Of a stretch of DNA of 64,000 nucleotides, positions 53,663 to 61,139 are shown piece after piece; position 1 is the stretch's first letter, and every line of letters starts with the position of its first letter. The stretch comes from Novipirellula aureliae. GTDB taxonomy: Bacteria; Planctomycetota; Planctomycetia; Pirellulales; Pirellulaceae. A model generated the notes under the pieces. The model saw only the letters and a program-made list of their open reading frames with translations. It was not told the origin of the DNA and searched no databases. The position numbers were made by a program, and so were the translations under genes. The stretch covers positions 333,132 to 397,131 of the forward strand of contig NZ_SJPY01000001.1 in NCBI RefSeq assembly GCF_007860185.1, in the 5' to 3' direction.

Positions 53663-54847
53663 AGATCGAGTGACGATTTCAACCAATCCGCTTTGCACGA
53701 CACGAGCGATCAAGCGTTTTCGCGGGTCGAGCGTTTCAATTTCAATCAAATCGGATTCCGCCCCATCCCCTTGCGCCTTTGCGTTGGTGGTGACACTGAT
53801 CGATCCATTGACGACACGAACTTCCAACAAATCACCTCGACGAATCAAGGTCGGTTTTCCAACATCTCCGATCCGGATCGGCTCATCCTTTCTGAGATAG
53901 CTTTTCGTTTCCGTTCCAATCAATTCCGATGGATCGGTATAGAACGAATCCTCCCAATTCTCGGGTTCGATGGGTAGGGTCCGCAAATCGGATGCCCCAA
54001 TTCGGACCCCAGGTCGCAGGTTGTTTGCCGTTGTGACGGCGAGCGGATTTTCTTTTAGCTCCGCGATCATGGTTGCTTCGACCGCAGCGTTGAGGCCTCG
54101 CGACTTGACGTACAAAGAGCACTTGCCTTCTTGGATGGGTGAAAGGAAGTGAGCTTGCTCAATGCCTCGGGCAGATTCCAAACTCAACATCGCTGGCTGC
54201 TGAGGATCGATAATCAGTTGATATCGCTTGAGAAGGTCACGATCACCTCTCGCGATTGCCTGCTCGATCCAGGCAATGACGCGATTCGCAAATTCCGGCG
54301 GCAACGCTGCCTGTGGAACGGCTGTTGCCGCCGTCTCGATGCGTGGGTGGTAGCTGGTTTGCCGAATCGTGGAATGCCCCAGAGCTGGTTCGCCCGTGTC
54401 CTGCTGGCTCTCCTCCGCAGACGGCAAGTAGCGGATCGAGGTCGATTCGCCCCCGACCCAAAGGATCGCGTGCGGGGTCGCTTCGGCACGTACAATCAGT
54501 TTGGCAAGACGCTCACGATCGATTCGCATCGCCGTCCCGTCGACAGGCAACAATCCAACCGATGCACGACTCAGCCGTGACCATTGAGGCAAATTCGGAT
54601 CGAGTGGAACGATGATGTCGCCAAGTCGGACGATCGGAGAACTCAAAACGACATCTTGTTTCATCCGAAAGGTCCACGCTGTTTCCGCATCGACCGAAAC
54701 GGTCCTCGGTGCCGAACGGCGAACGGGTACGAAGGAACCCGATTGAGCGTTTGCAGTAGCCGAGTCGAAAAAGGTGGCAACAACAATCGAGCAGAGGATG
54801 ATTCGATAGGCGACGTGTTGATAGGCGATGGGGGTGACCGAGGTCAT
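53648..54847 (-). CDS. flgA: Flagellar P-ring assembly chaperone
   Basis: A 399-residue exported protein, longer than typical FlgA because of an N-terminal extension (about 40-190) containing a first SAF-like part (VVLSSPIVRLGDIIVPLDPN). The C-terminal half is standard: NPLAVTTANNLRPGVRIGAS, PSELIGTETKSYLRKDEPIR, GDLLEVRVVNGSISVTTNAKAQ. FlgA helps FlgI assemble in the periplasm. It starts 4 bp from the end of flgG. Confidence 0.85.
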   Translation of the reverse strand: MTSVTPIAYQHVAYRIILCSIVVATFFDSATANAQSGSFVPVRRSAPRTVSVDAETAWTFRMKQDVVLSSPIVRLGDIIVPLDPNLPQWSRLSRASVGLLPVDGTAMRIDRERLAKLIVRAEATPHAILWVGGESTSIRYLPSAEESQQDTGEPALGHSTIRQTSYHPRIETAATAVPQAALPPEFANRVIAWIEQAIARGDRDLLKRYQLIIDPQQPAMLSLESARGIEQAHFLSPIQEGKCSLYVKSRGLNAAVEATMIAELKENPLAVTTANNLRPGVRIGASDLRTLPIEPENWEDSFYTDPSELIGTETKSYLRKDEPIRIGDVGKPTLIRRGDLLEVRVVNGSISVTTNAKAQGDGAESDLIEIETLDPRKRLIARVVQSGLVEIVTRSPRTR

Positions 54848-54851
54848 GCGT

Positions 54852-55658
54852 CTAGAACCTTCTTAGATTTGAGATATTCTGCATCACTTGATCGCCCGCC
54901 TGAATCGCTTGACTGTTCAGCTCGAACGCTCTTTGAGTGGTTATCAAATCGATTAGCTCTTGGACCGGTTCGACGTTGGATGCTTCCAGATTTCCTTGGA
55001 CCAATGTTCCCATCCCTTGATCTCCGGGCGTCCCTTGTTGTTCTTGACCCGATGCATCGGTTTGCAAATACATGTTTTCGCCAACCTTCAACAGACCGTC
55101 GGGGTTGATAAATTGTGCCATCTGGATATTGCCCACCGAGCTAAGCTCGGTATTGTTGGGTTGACGCACCATTACTTCACCATTCGAACTGATAACCATG
55201 GCGCTAGCGTCTTCCGGGATTGTGATCGGTGGGTCGAGCAAGCGTCCCGTTTGAGCCGATCCGATGACCAATTGTCCGTTGGCGTTGATATCTAAATTGC
55301 CAGCTCGCGTGTACATCGTATCTTGGGTCAATGGGTCGATTGTACGCAGATAGCCTTTCCCGCGAATGGCGACGTCAAGTTCACGTCCCGTTTGCTGAAG
55401 CGTGCCCTGCCGCTGATCGGTTTGCGTGCTGGTAACTCGGACGCCCAAACCGACTTGAGTTCCCACGGCGGTCGGGTTTTGCTGAGCATCTCGAACGCCG
55501 GGATAAACCTCGGTACGGTAGAGCAAATCTTCAAAGTTGGCACGGTCTTTTTTGAAGCCGGTTGTATTGATGTTCGCTAGGTTGTTGGCGATTACATCCA
55601 ATTTGGTTTCCATCGCCCCCATGCCTGTGGCGGCGGTGTATAGCGATTGAACGCTCAT
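54852..55658 (-). CDS. flgG: Flagellar distal rod protein
   Basis: A 268-residue axial protein: N-terminal SLYTAATGMGAMETKLDVIA then NNLANINTTGFKKDRANFEDLLY, central GYLRTIDPLTQDTMYTRAGN, and C-terminal GNLEASNVEPVQELIDLI then TTQRAFELNSQAIQAGDQVM. Both ends form the coiled coil of the rod. Length matches FlgG. It follows the FlgF-like gene by 37 bp. Confidence 0.93.
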   Translation of the reverse strand: MSVQSLYTAATGMGAMETKLDVIANNLANINTTGFKKDRANFEDLLYRTEVYPGVRDAQQNPTAVGTQVGLGVRVTSTQTDQRQGTLQQTGRELDVAIRGKGYLRTIDPLTQDTMYTRAGNLDINANGQLVIGSAQTGRLLDPPITIPEDASAMVISSNGEVMVRQPNNTELSSVGNIQMAQFINPDGLLKVGENMYLQTDASGQEQQGTPGDQGMGTLVQGNLEASNVEPVQELIDLITTQRAFELNSQAIQAGDQVMQNISNLRRF

Positions 55659-55695
55659 GACGAAACTCCGTTTTCGATCAATAGGTTTGTGTTGC

Positions 55696-56448
55696 TTACG
55701 ACTTTAACACTCGGCCAATCAACGATCCCATCACACTGTCCTGGTTTTGGATCATCCGCACGTTCGCCTCGTAGGCACGTGAGGTTTCAATTAGCTCCAT
55801 CATGGCCATCGTCGGACGGACCGAAGACAGCTCGACCTGACCCGCTACTACCTTTCGCTGGTCACCGGGGACAAGATCAAAGTCGGCGAGTGGCTTGAAT
55901 AAGTTGCCACCCACGTGCGACAAGTCACCCATACTTTTCGGTTTGGCCAGCATGATCTCGTACTGAATCTCCCCTTGCTGGATCCGACCGCCAGGAGCAA
56001 CATGGTAGGCTCTCGTAGGATCCATTTGGATCGGTTTTCCGTCGCTGCCGAGAACTTGATCGCCCGTGGGATTGATCATCCGGCCCTTCGAATCGAACAG
56101 GAATTCACCCGCTCGGGTCATGAATTGCTCTTCGCCGCGTTGGACGACAAAGAAGGATTCGGTATCGTTGATTGCGAAATCGGTTTCGTTTCCGGTCTTT
56201 TTGAGTGGTCCTTGGTCAAATTGAGTCTGCGCATTTTGAATCGTGACACCGCCACCAATATCGTCTGCACCGCCGAGACCCGGCGACACTTCACCCTCTT
56301 CGATCATTTCGGCAAAGCGTGCTTGCAAGATGGTTTGCTGAGGTTTATAGCCTGGTGTTTGCGTATTGGCCAAATTATTACTGAGCACTTCGAGTCGATG
56401 GCTTTGTGCGTGGGCACCCGAAGCCGATAAATAGACACCGTAGGGCAT
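55696..56448 (-). CDS. flgF: Flagellar proximal rod/hook-basal-body protein, FlgF-like
   Basis: A 250-residue protein with the axial ends LEVLSNNLANTQTPGYKPQQ and SSVRPTMAMMELIETSRAYEANVRMIQNQD, and a middle FFVVQRGEEQFMTRAGEF like FlgF. It is the first gene of the flagellar operon here. FlgF and FlgG are close relatives; the FlgF call rests on its shorter length and its place before flgG. Confidence 0.82.
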   Translation of the reverse strand: MPYGVYLSASGAHAQSHRLEVLSNNLANTQTPGYKPQQTILQARFAEMIEEGEVSPGLGGADDIGGGVTIQNAQTQFDQGPLKKTGNETDFAINDTESFFVVQRGEEQFMTRAGEFLFDSKGRMINPTGDQVLGSDGKPIQMDPTRAYHVAPGGRIQQGEIQYEIMLAKPKSMGDLSHVGGNLFKPLADFDLVPGDQRKVVAGQVELSSVRPTMAMMELIETSRAYEANVRMIQNQDSVMGSLIGRVLKS

Positions 56449-56526
56449 AGTTCACCAAACCACTCAAAATAAAACGAAACGTGTTGCCGATTAATCCCCT
56501 ATCCATCCGTTAACAATTGTCTCGGG

Positions 56527-57192
56527 ATGCTCGCAAGTGCAAAAAACATGAACCCCGTAAAGAATCCCACCAAGCAAACCGTTATTCTTGTGCCCGGTTT
56601 CTGTGAACCACGCCCGCTATTGTGGCCGCTACGGCTGACGCTGCGGTCACCCGCCGTGGTCAATGGACACTGCACGCGGAAAGTTCGCATCTTTAAAGAT
56701 CGAATCGTATTTCGTGATTTGGAAAACAGTGCTAGCAAGCTACGACAGCAAATCGAATCCCTGTTAAAGGAACCGAATCACTCGGTTGCGATCGTGACAC
56801 ATAGTTTTGGCGATTGGGTCGCACGCCAAGCGATCAGCCGAGTGCTTCAGGATTTTGAGGGCAGGGACGCACCGGCGATCTCGCTCGCTTCGATCGCTCC
56901 GATCATGACCGCCAGTCCGATTGCCAGGGGATTGCATTGGTTGGGAGGGGACGTGATTTCGGAAGTTGCCGTGATGTCCAATGCCTCTCGGGCCTCGACG
57001 AACGTGACGTTCGATGTTGCGATCCCACGTCTGATTGTCTGGGCGAATGTGGACGTCTGGATTCGCACAATGGAGCTGGAAGGAAATGCATTGTTGGAAA
57101 TACAGCACATTTGGGCCAGTCACTTGTCGATTGTCCTACATCCACGTGTCCATCGATCCGTGAAGAAATTCATCAATGGCGTGATTGCATGA
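56527..57192 (+). CDS. Small alpha/beta-hydrolase, lipase-like
   Basis: A 221-residue protein with the lipase pattern: oxyanion strand VILVPGFCEP, nucleophile elbow IVTHSFGDWVARQAI (Ser in HSFGD), and a late histidine in HLSIVLHPRVHRSVKKFI. No signal peptide. Similar to single-domain triacylglycerol lipase-like esterases. An in-frame ATG at 56548 is an alternative start. Divergent from the flagellar operon. Confidence 0.7.
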   Translation: MLASAKNMNPVKNPTKQTVILVPGFCEPRPLLWPLRLTLRSPAVVNGHCTRKVRIFKDRIVFRDLENSASKLRQQIESLLKEPNHSVAIVTHSFGDWVARQAISRVLQDFEGRDAPAISLASIAPIMTASPIARGLHWLGGDVISEVAVMSNASRASTNVTFDVAIPRLIVWANVDVWIRTMELEGNALLEIQHIWASHLSIVLHPRVHRSVKKFINGVIA

Positions 57193-57234
57193 AAAAACGG
57201 CCACGTGTTTACGTGACCGTTCCATTTCGTCTGA

Positions 57235-57474
57235 AATGAGGGTGGCAAAGATTCATCCGCATTGCCAGGTGGTGGTCGTCAAATCGGCAATGCTGTCGAA
57301 GTGATCCGTGGTACCGAGCAACAAGGTTCGGGATCCAGACTTGATATGCCATCCTACAAGAATGACTTGATGCACGCTTTGACCGGCACAGACGGTTTGC
57401 CGCGTTTGAATGCGAAAAGCGAAGTCAAAATCCTCAAAGCGTCGCGGTTCACCAACCAGACACGCACTGACTAA
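57235..57474 (+). pseudogene. Fragment of a polysaccharide-export (SLBB) protein
   Basis: The frame from 57235 has no plausible start codon and encodes about 79 residues. PSYKNDLMHALTGTDGLPRL followed by NAKSEVKILKASR resembles the segment of planctomycete Wza-like export proteins between SLBB domains. The upstream and downstream parts are missing, so this is a remnant. It ends on the stop codon shared in position with the converging hydrolase gene. Confidence 0.45.
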
Positions 57475-58217
57475 AGCAATGCTTTCATCCGTTCAACCGT
57501 GCGCACAATCGACTCGGTGTCGATGGTGTGTGGACCATTGAAGGCATGAAATTCGGTTTCCGCACCCGATTGCTTCAAGAGCTCCGAAAGCTCCATCGCA
57601 CTGGTGAAAGGTAATATCGGATCGACGGTTCCATGGGCTTGGTAAATATGCGTATTGGCCAACCGGGTGAGTGATTTGGTCCATTCCGATTCACAAATTA
57701 AGGTACCGGAGTAAAGCAGCAGCAGGGCTGGTGGATCGATGTCGCCGCGCAAGACGGTATCGAGCGTCAACATTGCTCCTTGAGAAAACCCTCCCAGTAC
57801 GTAGGGTCTGTTTGCTGCATCGCGTCCCGATGCATCGGCCAATTCCGAGCGAACCAGCTCGATGGTTCTCGTCAACTCGCTGCGTGCTTCGGAAAGACCT
57901 TGAGGTTGGTGATCGTGCATTTCACTGAACTTCGAAGTTTGCATCGCTTCAGCCAACTGTGCCATGTTGATCGGCCACCATGCACGAGCGTCGGGCATCC
58001 CAAGTTCGATGAGCGAAAGGGGCGCTGCTGGGAAAACGAAGCGAAATGTCCCCGCGTCAGTACCCAATAGCGAAATCCATTCGAACGCCAATCCCGCTAA
58101 ATCGGTGCCGGGGGCGCCATAGCCATGACAGAGAATGACAGGGATCGACGGCGACTCGCCACCATCGATGACAATACAATCAAGTGAACCGTAAGTGGTT
58201 TTGCGTGGTTGAGGCAT
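57471..58217 (-). CDS. Phospholipase/carboxylesterase-type hydrolase
   Basis: A 248-residue serine hydrolase: VILCHGYGAPGTDLAGLA, nucleophile motif LGGFSQGAMLTLD, aspartate region AHGTVDPILPFTSAMEL, and histidine in FNGPHTIDTES. This is the carboxylesterase/thioesterase (YpfH-like) group. No signal peptide, so it acts in the cytoplasm. Substrate unknown. Confidence 0.82.
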   Translation of the reverse strand: MPQPRKTTYGSLDCIVIDGGESPSIPVILCHGYGAPGTDLAGLAFEWISLLGTDAGTFRFVFPAAPLSLIELGMPDARAWWPINMAQLAEAMQTSKFSEMHDHQPQGLSEARSELTRTIELVRSELADASGRDAANRPYVLGGFSQGAMLTLDTVLRGDIDPPALLLLYSGTLICESEWTKSLTRLANTHIYQAHGTVDPILPFTSAMELSELLKQSGAETEFHAFNGPHTIDTESIVRTVERMKALL

Positions 58218-58270
58218 TCGTTGAGTACGCTTTCTAGTTGATACTTCGTAAACTTGGTTACTTAGGGGGA

Positions 58271-58290
58271 GTGGATCTGGTTAAAGATCT
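58271..58290. repeat. Degenerate copy of the GTGGATCTTGTTAAAGATC repeat
   Basis: GTGGATCTGGTTAAAGATCT differs by few bases from the elements at 18050-18072 and 32648-32743. It stands upstream of the hydrolase gene and downstream of the LuxR-type gene. Confidence 0.6.
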
Positions 58291-58329
58291 CGATAATGTT
58301 GGATGTTTGACAGCTTCCACGATCGGGAT

Positions 58330-58743
58330 CTAGGCTTGGTAGGCGACTTTGCACCAGGCCTTAAACCTTCGCAGGTGGATATCACTTAAATCGAGACCCA
58401 CTAAATCGAGACCCACTAAATCGAGACCCACTAAATCGAGACCCACTAAATCGAGACCCACGGAGGTCGCGACACCGACCAGTTTGGCTTGGCCGCGAAG
58501 TCGCAGTTTTTTGCTGATCGAATCCTTGTGCCGTTCGACCGTTTTTGGGCTGCGATGCAAGATCGCCGCAGCGCGAGGGACGCTGAGTCCGTGTCCAAGC
58601 AAAACGAGCACCTCCAATTCGCGGCGGGTCAATACGTCCAAGGTGCCAAGCCCAATATACTGAGTTGCTACGACTTCGATAGTCGAGTCCACTTCAAGTG
58701 GGTCCCAGCTTCTGGAAACCAGATGGGAGACGACAATAATCAA
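58330..58743 (-). CDS. LuxR-type HTH regulator with a GLDLV coding repeat
   Basis: A 137-residue frame from a TTG at 58743. Residues about 35-95 are a LuxR/GerE helix-turn-helix (LTRRELEVLVLLGHGLSVPR, SPKTVERHKDSISKKLRLRG). Directly after it comes a five-fold GLDLV repeat coded by a 15-bp tandem repeat. The same reading frame is open upstream to 58965, interrupted only by a TGA at 58759-58761, so the gene may once have had an N-terminal domain of about 75 residues. Binding target unknown. Confidence 0.6.
   Translation of the reverse strand: MIIVVSHLVSRSWDPLEVDSTIEVVATQYIGLGTLDVLTRRELEVLVLLGHGLSVPRAAAILHRSPKTVERHKDSISKKLRLRGQAKLVGVATSVGLDLVGLDLVGLDLVGLDLVGLDLSDIHLRRFKAWCKVAYQA
58386..58460. 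repeat. 15-bp tandem repeat inside the LuxR-type gene
   Basis: Five units of CTAAATCGAGACCCA (the first with T for C). The period keeps the frame, adding or removing GLDLV pentapeptides. Such arrays can change copy number by slippage. Confidence 0.9.
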
Positions 58744-58932
58744 CCTGGTGGAATCCCCTCATATGCTGCAACAAAACGCATCCCAATAATACTCGCATAC
58801 GTCGCCAAGGCCAATCACACCAAGGTTGCGAGGACTGTATTTCTTGAAATCGATTGCCTGGGCAGTGAGGCGAACTTTCCGGATGACGAGGGAGCCGCTG
58901 GCGTCAGGACTCCTTTGTCGTCTCGGATAATC

Positions 58933-59233
58933 GGCGGCTAGCCCGGATGATTCATGGGCTTGCAAATTGTTTTGCTAACGTCTACGCCTTAAAGCGTTTA
59001 CGTTCATTGCTCGAAAAACAGTCTGCGTATTAGCCGGGCTAGTGTTTTGTCCCGAGGAAGCATTCGGGTGAGAATCTTTCGTGGCTGTGGCTTCCAGCCG
59101 CAGTTTACTGGGGCAAGATGCCGCAGCCACGATTCTGCACATGCCTAAACGCGAGCTGTGAAAATGCACGAGTGCGCATGAAGGCATTCTTCAATATGCC
59201 AGCGGCGCTACATTCCGAAGCCGGACGGCATGA
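58933..59233. other. Gene-free spacer with REP-like palindromes
   Basis: It holds broken copies of the TAGCCCGGATGA palindrome (58938-58960 and 59033-59042) and the inverted pair GTGGCTG...CAGCC around 59081-59120. No gene is supported. Confidence 0.5.
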
Positions 59234-60724
59234 TTACTGACCAAGCTTCGCAAAACGCTCTGCTGGCTCCGTCCAGGCATCGACGTTCTGGGGTGAAAAC
59301 GTCTTGACTTCGAAACTGTCTCGAATCAGCCGTCGTGCATCGATGATCGAGTCGAGTTTGCCACAGCCCATCATCTGGACGACGACATTCCCCGCCGCCG
59401 TCGCTTCGATCGGTCCTGCGACCACTTTGCGGTCGCAGGCGTCCGCGGTCATTTGGCACAGCAGTTCGTTCTGCGAGCCACCACCGACAATATGAATGAC
59501 CTCGATGCGGTGACCGAGCAACGTTTCAAGATTGTTAAAGGTTTCACGGTAGCGCAGAGCTAGACTTTCGAGTGCTCCGCGATACAGCGACCCTTTTGAC
59601 TCAGCCGCACCTTGGCCCGTTCGCAATGCAAACGCGTTGATCGCTTCGACCATGTCATGCGGGGCAATAAAGCCAGCGTCATCAGGATCAATTAAGAGCG
59701 AAAACGGCTTCGCTGTGCGTGCCAAATTCACCATCTCTTCCCAGGAATCGGCGTCCGATTTGCGTTCAAGCGACTTGCGGATTTGCTGGAAGATCCAAAG
59801 ACCACTGATATTCTTGAGCAAACGCGTGGTACCTTGAATTCCGCCTTCGTTGGTGAAACAAAATTCCGCGCATTGAGCGTTCACCAACGGATGGCGTAGT
59901 TCGCATCCCATCAACGACCAAGTCCCGCTACTGATGTAGCACCAAGACGTATCCTCCGGAGCAAAGTCGTCGGCGGGGACCGCAATCACCGCCGAAGCGG
60001 TATCATGGGTCGCGGGGATGATCACGGGCACATCCTTTAAGCCAGTCGTTTTCACGACCGATGGTTGTATATTGCCCAAAACGGTTCCCGGTTGGCTGAG
60101 CTCGCCAAACAGAACGGGCGGTAGGTTGAACCGAGAGATCAAGTCCTGAGACCATGTTTTCGTCCGCGGGTCGAGTAACTGCGTCGTCGAGGCATTGGTC
60201 GCATCGATACTTCGTTTGCCCGTCAGTAACCAATGATAGAAGTCGCCCATCAGTAGCATGCCGTTGGCGATGTCAAGCGAATGCTCGCCGTTGAGACGGG
60301 CGGCAAGAAGTTGATAGAGCGTGTTCAGCTGCATAAACTGCAGCCCCGTCGCCTCAAAAATTTCTTCGCGTGGCACGATTTCGAAAGCGCGTTGCAACAT
60401 GCCCTCCGTTCGATCGTCGCGATAGCAACGCACCGGCCCGATCACCATGTCTTGATCATCGACCAGAGCGTAGTCGACACCCCAAGTATCGACGCCGACC
60501 GATTGCACATTTTCGTAGGTGTCGGACGCTTTTCGCAAACCTTTTTGGATCTCAGCCCACAAGCCATGCGTATTCCACTGCATCGAACCCTGGATATAAA
60601 CCGGTTCGTTGGCAAACCGATGCACCTCGGCTAACTGCAATTTGCCATTTTCCAAATATCCCGCCATCACTCGGCCACTCGACGCCCCGAGATCAATCGC
60701 CAAATGGACCGCTTCTGACTTCAT
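59234..60724 (-). CDS. rhaB: Rhamnulokinase
   Basis: A 496-residue FGGY-family kinase that phosphorylates L-rhamnulose to L-rhamnulose 1-phosphate. LAIDLGASSGRVMAGYLENG is the rhamnulokinase start; VGVDTWGVDYALVDDQ, THDTASAVIAVPA, YISSGTWSLMGCEL and IHIVGGGSQNELLCQMTADA follow in order. Length is typical. No other rhamnose genes are in the window, so in this genome the pathway is scattered or continues elsewhere. Confidence 0.93.
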   Translation of the reverse strand: MKSEAVHLAIDLGASSGRVMAGYLENGKLQLAEVHRFANEPVYIQGSMQWNTHGLWAEIQKGLRKASDTYENVQSVGVDTWGVDYALVDDQDMVIGPVRCYRDDRTEGMLQRAFEIVPREEIFEATGLQFMQLNTLYQLLAARLNGEHSLDIANGMLLMGDFYHWLLTGKRSIDATNASTTQLLDPRTKTWSQDLISRFNLPPVLFGELSQPGTVLGNIQPSVVKTTGLKDVPVIIPATHDTASAVIAVPADDFAPEDTSWCYISSGTWSLMGCELRHPLVNAQCAEFCFTNEGGIQGTTRLLKNISGLWIFQQIRKSLERKSDADSWEEMVNLARTAKPFSLLIDPDDAGFIAPHDMVEAINAFALRTGQGAAESKGSLYRGALESLALRYRETFNNLETLLGHRIEVIHIVGGGSQNELLCQMTADACDRKVVAGPIEATAAGNVVVQMMGCGKLDSIIDARRLIRDSFEVKTFSPQNVDAWTEPAERFAKLGQ

Positions 60725-60901
60725 TGCTTTTTCCTCTGTTTAGCTGGCCAAAAATCGCCGAATCGCTGGAATCCGACTGGTTATGAGTGAAATAAGATAG
60801 CAGATTTCGCTCTTTCGAGCACTACCACCAAGTCGAAGTATTCCCTGCACTTCATGCGAGCGGGATCAAAGAACCTACCGATCAAAATACACTGCCGCAC
60901 G

Positions 60902-61137
60902 ACGTATGCGCTCGGTTGATTCTCGCTCTTTCCCAGGCTGGAAGCCTAGGCTACGACGGTACGTATGCGCTCGGTTGATTCTCGCTCTTTCCCAGGCTGG
61001 AAGCCTAGGCTACGACGATACGTATGCGCTCGGTTGATTCTCGCTCTTCCCCAGGCTGGAAGCCTAGGCTACGACGATACGTATGCGCTCGGTTGATTCT
61101 CGCTCTTTCCCAGGCTGGAAGCCTAGGCTACGACGAT
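60902..61137. repeat. 59-bp tandem repeat, four copies
   Basis: Units begin at 60902, 60961, 61020 and 61079 and are nearly identical. Each contains CCCAGGCTGGAAGCCTAGGC, which can fold (AGGCT/AGCCT and GCCTAGGC), and GCGCTCGGTTGATTCTCGC. The array ends 2 bp before the stop codon of the membrane protein gene at 61140. Confidence 0.95.
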
Positions 61138-61139
61138 CT

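Noticed and set aside
53495-53977. Plus-strand frames over flgA and flgH starts
   Set aside because: They consist partly of the 17-bp repeats and are antisense to clear flagellar genes.
60902-61137. CRISPR array or coding repeat
   Set aside because: The 59-bp units are nearly identical throughout, with no variable spacers, and frames across them are fragments of repeats.
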